A DNA stretch of 64,000 bases, taken from NCBI GenBank assembly GCA_900544345.1, contig UQUR01000001.1, positions 124,001 through 188,000 of the forward strand, read 5' to 3'. Each line of letters opens with the position of its first letter. Positions within the stretch are counted from its first letter, which is position 1. The position numbers and the translations under genes were made by a program. The DNA is from an uncultured Sutterella sp. Its GTDB lineage: Bacteria > Pseudomonadota > Gammaproteobacteria > Burkholderiales > Burkholderiaceae_F. Shown one piece after another: positions 59,168 through 64,000 of the stretch. The notes below the pieces were generated by a model. It had not been told where the DNA came from and searched no databases. It saw nothing but the letters and a program-made list of their open reading frames with translations.

Positions 59168-60019
59168 GTGGCTTTGCATCGTTCTTACCATTATCGGCAT
59201 AAACCCAGAGAGACACATACGCGTGCTCAGACTCAAAAAACAAGCCCAGAGCAGGTTGCCGAAGAAATTTTCTTTTGCGGCGATCCGCACGGCTCCTTTG
59301 ATCATATCCTTCAGGCGGCAAAAGAACACCGTCCGAAAGCTATGGTGATTTTGGGTGACCTGCAGCCGCCAGCTCCTTTGCATGAAGTTTTAGCGGATAT
59401 TTTAAGTTTTGTTGATGTATGGTGGATTCCCGGCAATCACGACACGGATAATGATCTTTTTTATGATCGTCTCTGGAGAAGTGAACTCGCTGGTCATAAC
59501 CTACATGGCCGTGTGGCATTGGTAAACGGAATTCGAATTGCTGGTTTGGGCGGAGTTTTCCGCGGTCAAATTTGGATGCCGCCTCAGGCCCCCAACTACA
59601 TGTCTGCCGGTGCATTTATCCGTCGTATCGGCCGCGGTAATATGTGGAGGGGAGGACTGCCAAGACGCCATCGTACCTCCATCTTTCCTTCTACCTACGA
59701 CAATCTCATGGAGCACAAAGCCGATGTGCTGGTGACCCATGAGGCGCCGGGGTGTCATCGCAAGGGTTTTTTGGCAATTGATCAATTAGCTAAAAAACTG
59801 CAGGTGAAATATCTCTTTCACGGTCACCAGCACGAGGATAGACATTATCCGACTTACTACGGATTTACGCCCCGGGGAGTCGGCTATCGAGGCATAGTCA
59901 ATTTGAAAGGTGATGATATTGTTGCTGCGCAGATTGATCCCCGTGAGGCTATGGAATTTGCTGAACAGGCCCAATCGCTTGAGCGTTTTGAAAGAGCTAT
60001 GTTTAAGCGCTTAGGCTAA
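59168..60019 (+). CDS. Calcineurin-type metallophosphoesterase
   Basis: 283 residues, GTG start after GGGTAGGT. Two-metal phosphoesterase motifs appear in order: FFCGDPHGSFDH (residues 35-46, GDxHG), VILGDLQPP (GD), IPGNHDTDND (GNHD), LVTHEAPG and YLFHGHQHEDRHY (GHxH). The insert around residues 120-165 is rich in Arg, Gly and Pro. The natural substrate is unknown. It lies 12 bases after the WYL regulator gene, so the two are probably cotranscribed. A perfect hairpin overlaps its stop codon. Confidence 0.88.
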   Translation: MALHRSYHYRHKPRETHTRAQTQKTSPEQVAEEIFFCGDPHGSFDHILQAAKEHRPKAMVILGDLQPPAPLHEVLADILSFVDVWWIPGNHDTDNDLFYDRLWRSELAGHNLHGRVALVNGIRIAGLGGVFRGQIWMPPQAPNYMSAGAFIRRIGRGNMWRGGLPRRHRTSIFPSTYDNLMEHKADVLVTHEAPGCHRKGFLAIDQLAKKLQVKYLFHGHQHEDRHYPTYYGFTPRGVGYRGIVNLKGDDIVAAQIDPREAMEFAEQAQSLERFERAMFKRLG

Positions 60020-60031
60020 TGCCTAAGCGCT
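60006..60031 (+). terminator. Hairpin over the phosphoesterase stop codon
   Basis: AGCGCTTAGGC / GCCTAAGCGCT, perfect 11-bp stem with a TAAT loop that contains the stop codon. It is followed by CAGTCTC, not a T-run, so it is an atypical terminator or mRNA stabiliser. Confidence 0.5.
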
Positions 60032-60036
60032 CAGTC

Positions 60037-61251
60037 TCAAAACTTCTTTTTACTGTTAGGGAAAGACTTTGGATGATCGCGCCTCGGAGCAGGTTTTGTG
60101 CGCTTTACTGACGGAGAGATATTAGGCTTAATCTCTGGAGCTTTGTTGCTTATTTCTTTATCCTCAAATTTCGGCATGGCAAATGTAATCGAGACATCTT
60201 TAGCGATGCGCTTGCGTGCCTTCTGAGACAGCCAAGTTTTGATCATGGCAACGCCCACAGCTAAAAGCACAGGTCCAAGAATGAGTCCAAGGAACCCGAA
60301 TGCGATCACGCCACCGAATACTCCGAGGAAAACCAGAGAAAGCGGCAGAGACGAACCTCTGGCAATAAGTAAAGGTTTTAAGAAGTTATCTACGCTGGCC
60401 ACAGCCAATGTGCCCCAGGCAATCATAAAGAGCGCAAGGCCGATTTCATTTTGAGCATAAAGCCAGATTGCAACTGGTCCCCATACAAGGGGAGGTCCGA
60501 TCGGAACAACTGACAAAATAAAGACTGCTACGGATAAAAGTAATGTTCCAGGAGCGCCTACGATAATAAAACCAACGCAGGCAACAAGACTTTGACCCGC
60601 TGCTGTGCCGACTATGCCATAAACAACACTGCGGGTTGTGTTAACCAGAATGTGTGAGAGCTCGTGGCTGAGTTCGCCGGAGACTTTTTCTAAAAAGTCA
60701 TTGCCTTTGCTTGCCAGCCATTCTCCGTCTCGATAAAAGAAAAAAGCGATAAAAGCAACGAGAGCCATCTGAACAAGTCCATTGCCGAGTGCCCAGGCAA
60801 TCGTGAGGACTTCTCGTGTTATCGGGTCAATCATTTTGCCCATGTAATCGGCTAGCGCCTGAGGTTGGAAAACAATCGCAAACTGACTGTATAACCACGA
60901 ACCTATTAAAGGAATCTCCCGTAAACCCTCTGGAGCACTGATTGTGCGGATGTATTCGGTTAAACCTGAAATTGCACTGGGTAGCTGCTGAGCAATGGCA
61001 GCTGATAAAAACATGGTCGGAATGATCAGGCAGACTACAAGCAGAGTTACCATAAGAAACGCTGCGACTGTCGGTCGATTACCCAAACCATTTTTAAATC
61101 GCTTAAATAATGGCCAACTGACGACAGTGACAATGGCGGCAATGATGATGGCTGTCAAGAAAGGCTTAACAACAAAAAAACACCCCAGAGCAATAGCCGA
61201 TCCAAATAAGATACGTATTAGGATGTCAATGCGTTCTCTTAAGTTAACCAT
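60037..61251 (-). CDS. AI-2E family transporter (PerM/YdiK-like)
   Basis: Polytopic membrane protein, 404 residues, with eight or so hydrophobic segments. The N-terminal pair of helices (FFVVKPFLTAIIIAAIVTVV, then WPLF), the central VAFIAFFFYRDGEWLASK and the GLILGPVLLAVGVAMIKTWL block are typical of this family. A basic, proline-rich cytoplasmic tail of about 60 residues follows. Despite the name, transport of autoinducer-2 is shown for few members; others move ions. The gene is divergent from the NUDIX hydrolase. Confidence 0.85.
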   Translation of the reverse strand: MVNLRERIDILIRILFGSAIALGCFFVVKPFLTAIIIAAIVTVVSWPLFKRFKNGLGNRPTVAAFLMVTLLVVCLIIPTMFLSAAIAQQLPSAISGLTEYIRTISAPEGLREIPLIGSWLYSQFAIVFQPQALADYMGKMIDPITREVLTIAWALGNGLVQMALVAFIAFFFYRDGEWLASKGNDFLEKVSGELSHELSHILVNTTRSVVYGIVGTAAGQSLVACVGFIIVGAPGTLLLSVAVFILSVVPIGPPLVWGPVAIWLYAQNEIGLALFMIAWGTLAVASVDNFLKPLLIARGSSLPLSLVFLGVFGGVIAFGFLGLILGPVLLAVGVAMIKTWLSQKARKRIAKDVSITFAMPKFEDKEISNKAPEIKPNISPSVKRTKPAPRRDHPKSFPNSKKKF

Positions 61252-61376
61252 TTGTTTATGAATAAAAATGAAGCAACAACACAGCCACTAGTCTAAACGA
61301 AAATAACTTTGAGCGTACGAATAAGAGCCTGAACCGTTAAAATTTTTAAAAATATTTTTTTGATGGAGAAAATCAA

Positions 61377-61961
61377 ATGCCGACAATTACCGAAGAAATG
61401 ATTAAACGCGTAAAAGAAGTGAAGACATCAAGCGAACGGGTCTTTGACGGAAACTTTCTCCATGTTGACAGAGATAGTGTGACGACAGCATCAGGATTGA
61501 GTCGTACACGAGAATACATTCGTCATCCGGGTGCCTCGGTTATTATTGCTTTATTCGAAGATCAAACGGTGTTACTTGAGTTTCAGTGGCGTCAGCCCTG
61601 CGAAAAAGCATTTTGGGAACTGCCGGCGGGCAAGCTTGACCCTAATGAAATGCCTGCAATATGCGCTAAGCGCGAACTCGAAGAAGAAACGGGGTATCGG
61701 GCGAGCGAATGGTTTTATTTAGGAAAAATTCACAACGCCATCGGTTACTCTAACGAACACCTAGAATTTTTCTTAGCCAAGAGTTTAAAAGCCGGACCCC
61801 GTCACTTAGATGAAGGTGAGTGTCTGGATGTACTTAGAGTGCCTTTTGAGGAACTAAGACAGATGGTTCTTAACGGTGAAATCACTGATGTGAAAACCAT
61901 TGTGGGGATTTATTGGCTTGAAAAGTATCTGGAAGGTAAGATGGTTGCAACACCTTGTTAA
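61377..61961 (+). CDS. NUDIX hydrolase, ADP-ribose pyrophosphatase type
   Basis: 194 residues. The Nudix box is complete: GKLDPNEMPAICAK followed by RELEEETGY (G-x5-E-x7-REL-x-EExG). The upstream RHPGASVIIALFEDQTVLLEFQWRQP (in two parts: RHPGAS and LLEFQWRQP) and FWELPAGKLD resemble NudF/ADPRase enzymes that split ADP-ribose into AMP and ribose-5-phosphate. GGAG lies nine bases before the ATG. A link to NAD turnover (pncB, nadE) is possible but only inferred. Confidence 0.87.
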   Translation: MPTITEEMIKRVKEVKTSSERVFDGNFLHVDRDSVTTASGLSRTREYIRHPGASVIIALFEDQTVLLEFQWRQPCEKAFWELPAGKLDPNEMPAICAKRELEEETGYRASEWFYLGKIHNAIGYSNEHLEFFLAKSLKAGPRHLDEGECLDVLRVPFEELRQMVLNGEITDVKTIVGIYWLEKYLEGKMVATPC

Positions 61962-61964
61962 CCC

Positions 61965-61990
61965 TCGACAAAATCAGGCTATTTGTCGAC
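61965..61990. promoter_or_regulatory. Inverted repeat TCGACAAAAT...ATTTGTCGA upstream of argG
   Basis: TCGACAAAAT (61965) and ATTTGTCGA (61981) form a near-perfect inverted repeat, 129 bases before the argG start. The 10-mer is identical to half of the palindrome upstream of argH. It may be an operator; without a T-run it is a poor terminator for the NUDIX gene. Confidence 0.35.
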
Positions 61991-62118
61991 TATGGAAGAG
62001 TTTGAGATGGCTCAAACTTTTGCCTGTTCACTTGACATGATTTTCAATAAACTGAGCCGAAGGGCCGCACTTTTATGAGTCGGTAAGTGTTTGAATAAAA
62101 ATTTTATGACGAGGAACT

Positions 62119-63450
62119 ATGTCTGAGACCATTTTGCAAAAAGTACCGGTCGGTGAAAAAGTGGGTATTGCTTTTTCCGGCGGTTTGGATACGTCTGCAG
62201 CTTTGCGCTGGATGAAAAATAAGGGTGCATTGCCTTATGCCTACACGGCTAACCTCGGCCAGCCCGATGAAGACGACTATGAAGCAATTCCCCGTCGTGC
62301 CATGACCTATGGTGCAGAAAAAGCCCGTCTTGTTGAATGCCGCCCGCAACTGGTTGCTGAAGGCATTGCTGCTATTCAGTCTGGCGCTTTCCATGTCACG
62401 ACTGCCGGTCAGACGTACTTCAATACGACTCCGTTGGGCCGTGCCGTGACCGGTACAATGCTCGTGAACGCTATGCGTGAGGACGGTGTTCATATTTGGG
62501 GTGACGGTTCTACCTATAAGGGTAACGATATTGAGCGTTTCTATCGTTACGGTCTGTTGGCTAACCCTGAATTAAAGATTTACAAGCCCTGGCTTGACCG
62601 TGACTTTATTAACGAGCTGGGTGGACGCGCAGAAATGAGCGCGTTTTTGAAAGCCGAAGGTTTTGACTATCGTATGTCAGCCGAAAAAGCCTACTCTACA
62701 GACTCTAACCTTTTGGGTGCCACCCACGAAGCAAAACACTTGGAGAGCTTACAAACAAGCATGAAGATTGTTAAGCCGATCATGGGTGTGGCTTTCTGGG
62801 ATCCGGCTGTTGTGATTGAACCGGAAGTCGTCACGGTCACTTTTGAAGAAGGTGTGCCAGTTGCATTAAACGGCAAGACTTTTGATGATCATGTTGCCAT
62901 GATGTATGAAGCCAACGCTATCGGTGGCCGCCACGGTTTGGGTATGAGCGATCAGATTGAAAACCGTATTATTGAAGCGAAGAGCCGTGGTGTTTATGAA
63001 GCTCCAGGGATGGCACTTTTGCATATTGCCTATGAACGTTTGGTAAGCGGTATTCACAATGAAGACACCATTGAACAATATCGCATCAACGGTATCCGTC
63101 TCGGTCGTCTGCTTTATCAAGGCCGTTGGTTTGATTCTCAGGCTATCATGCTTCGTGAGTCTGCTCAGCGTTGGGTAGCACGTGCCATTACAGGTACCGT
63201 GACACTGGAATTGCGTCGTGGCAATGACTACACCATTTTGGATACCGTAAGTCCGAATCTGACCTATGAACCTGAACGCTTGACGATGGAAAAGGGTGAC
63301 TCGATGTTTACGGCTGAAGACCGTATCGGTCAATTGACGATGCGCAACCTTGATATCGTGGATACGAGGGCGAAGTTAGGCATTTACGCCAAGTCTGGTT
63401 TGATTTCTGGCACGAGTGCTGTGGCGCTGTTGGGCGGAAGCGAAAAATAA
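62119..63450 (+). CDS. argG: Argininosuccinate synthase (long, E. coli type)
   Basis: Joins citrulline and aspartate in arginine synthesis, 443 residues, the longer E. coli-type form. GIAFSGGLDTSAALRWMK (residues 17-34) is the ATP pyrophosphatase loop; GRAVTGTML, DGSTYKGNDIERFYRY and KAYSTDSNLLGATHEAK are characteristic blocks. GAGGAAC precedes the ATG. Strong codon bias suggests high expression. It is a single gene ended by a terminator; argH is at 50.5-52.0 kb. Confidence 0.97.
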   Translation: MSETILQKVPVGEKVGIAFSGGLDTSAALRWMKNKGALPYAYTANLGQPDEDDYEAIPRRAMTYGAEKARLVECRPQLVAEGIAAIQSGAFHVTTAGQTYFNTTPLGRAVTGTMLVNAMREDGVHIWGDGSTYKGNDIERFYRYGLLANPELKIYKPWLDRDFINELGGRAEMSAFLKAEGFDYRMSAEKAYSTDSNLLGATHEAKHLESLQTSMKIVKPIMGVAFWDPAVVIEPEVVTVTFEEGVPVALNGKTFDDHVAMMYEANAIGGRHGLGMSDQIENRIIEAKSRGVYEAPGMALLHIAYERLVSGIHNEDTIEQYRINGIRLGRLLYQGRWFDSQAIMLRESAQRWVARAITGTVTLELRRGNDYTILDTVSPNLTYEPERLTMEKGDSMFTAEDRIGQLTMRNLDIVDTRAKLGIYAKSGLISGTSAVALLGGSEK

Positions 63451-63463
63451 GACCTTTTAGTCT

Positions 63464-63727
63464 TTAGTTTTTAAATGGGTGGGGAGAGGATTTTTCCCCA
63501 TCCGTTTTTCTTTTAAGGGATTGATTTCTGAATGCCAAAGGCGACATTTGTATTCTTTTTTGAACGTAGCGGCAGAAATAAGATAAAGAGGAAAAATTTA
63601 GCTTTTCAGCAATGTCTGTTAAAGAATATTCCTTTTGTAAAAGCAGTCGACATAGTTCTTGCATGGTGAAGCGATCAATAAAGTAGGAAGCGCCTATGCA
63701 GCTGACTTTTCGACAGACCTTTTCCAT
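63464..63727 (-). pseudogene. Fragment of an AraC-type DNA-binding domain
   Basis: 87 codons from the ATG. LTDIAEKLNFSSLSYFCRYV and SPLAFRNQ are the second helix-turn-helix of AraC/XylS regulators. The first helix-turn-helix and the ligand-binding domain are missing. Upstream the frame stays open for about 26 more codons, including a zinc-knuckle-like KCPKCENKF, then meets a stop; no ribosome site is visible. The C-terminus reads through the argG terminator hairpin. It looks like a decayed remnant, though a short functional HTH protein cannot be excluded. Confidence 0.5.
63477..63515 (+). terminator. Rho-independent terminator of argG
   Basis: GGGTGGGGA / TCCCCATCC stem (one G-U pair) with a 9-base loop, followed by GTTTTTCTTTT. 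The opposite strand of this hairpin supplies the last codons of the AraC-like fragment. Confidence 0.83.
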
Positions 63728-64000
63728 GTGATTGTTTTGAACAAACTTATTTTCACATTTGGGGCACTTAGATGCCGTTGGAAGGAGGATCTTCTTTTAT
63801 CCTCTCACCCTGAGTGGGAAGTGTTCATTACATTTCCTTTGTTGATCAAAAGGTGTCAACTTTTTTCAGACTAAGACACTTGGTGGAAGGAAAGAATAAT
63901 TTCTTTGCTGATCATGTCTTATCTCGTATTGTGCACTCTCATGGCAAAAGCATTGCTCAAGAAGCTTAAATACCTGACTGACGAAAACATTATCGTGATT
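63728..64000. other. Right-end region without a supported gene
   Basis: No frame here has a good start, ribosome site and recognisable family. On the plus strand a frame after a stop at about 63874 stays open to the window edge (ending ALLKKLKYLTDENIIVI), and may be the start or a remnant of a gene continuing outside. I cannot assign it. Confidence 0.3.

Noticed and set aside
62104..63333. Two minus-strand frames over argG
   Set aside because: Shadows of argG caused by its codon bias; no known motifs.
1..64000. tRNA genes, rRNA, CRISPR arrays, insertion sequences and prophage genes
   Set aside because: No T-arm-like GGTTCGAATCC pattern, repeat-spacer series, transposase or phage structural gene was recognised.

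Overview
The window looks like a chromosomal segment of a betaproteobacterium of the Burkholderiales, most likely in the Sutterellaceae (Sutterella/Parasutterella type). The basis is moderate GC, a free-standing RnfB-like ferredoxin next to nth, a RelA of the ExDD type, an E. coli-length ArgG, and a gene set built around amino acids and peptides (AGCS and BrnQ carriers, a CstA-type carrier, peptidase T, asparaginase, threonine aldolase). No sugar-uptake system is present. The taxonomic call is inference from gene content. I saw no tRNA, rRNA, CRISPR array, prophage or intact insertion sequence.

Layout. 1-4.3 kb (minus): partial dihydrouridine synthase coupled to an AGCS amino-acid carrier, then leuCD. 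4.5-6.3 kb: adenine deaminase. 6.3-15.4 kb is a phosphate region in two opposed halves: pstSCA on plus, then pepT and ppk2, then phoR, phoB, phoU and pstB on minus. Both pst half-operons start behind tandem 11-bp-period Pho boxes (three repeats before pstS, four before pstB). 15.5-24.1 kb: threonine aldolase, RidA, a secreted alpha/beta hydrolase, a SulP transporter, metG, apbC/mrp and a YheT-like hydrolase. 24.2-25.6 kb: a VUT-family (queuosine-precursor type) transporter with a structured leader, convergent with queC. 25.7-30.9 kb: hemH, then grpE-dnaK-dnaJ with two near-identical sigma-32 promoters. 31-36.7 kb: PAP2 phosphatase, TDT transporter, dinB, brnQ, mntP, asparaginase. 36.8-40.4 kb: rpsP and rimM without trmD/rplS directly downstream, then an iron-sulfur/redox group on minus (fdxA, fpr, rsxB-like, nth). 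40.5-50.3 kb: pncB, a sodium/proton antiporter, rhlE, relA, a small membrane protein, a CstA-type carrier and a PLP aminotransferase. 50.5-56.9 kb: argH, hemCD, manganese pyrophosphatase, nadE and glnB. 57-60 kb: an unrecognised protein, a WYL regulator and a metallophosphoesterase. 60-63.5 kb: AI-2E family permease, NUDIX hydrolase, argG. The right end carries only a fragment of an AraC-type DNA-binding domain.

How the genes work together. Phosphate uptake and sensing (PstSCAB, PhoU, PhoBR) sit with polyphosphate kinase 2, and pyrophosphate hydrolysis (PpaC) is elsewhere in the window. NAD supply is represented by pncB and nadE. nadE lies directly upstream of the P-II nitrogen sensor gene glnB, and the NadE has an N-terminal glutaminase-like domain that is short and lacks the expected catalytic motifs. 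I consider this the most interesting observation. Next are the split Pho regulon with its tandem operators, the twin heat-shock promoters, a 10-base motif shared by the upstream regions of argH and argG, the structured leader of the VUT transporter, and the unknown protein/WYL/phosphoesterase group.
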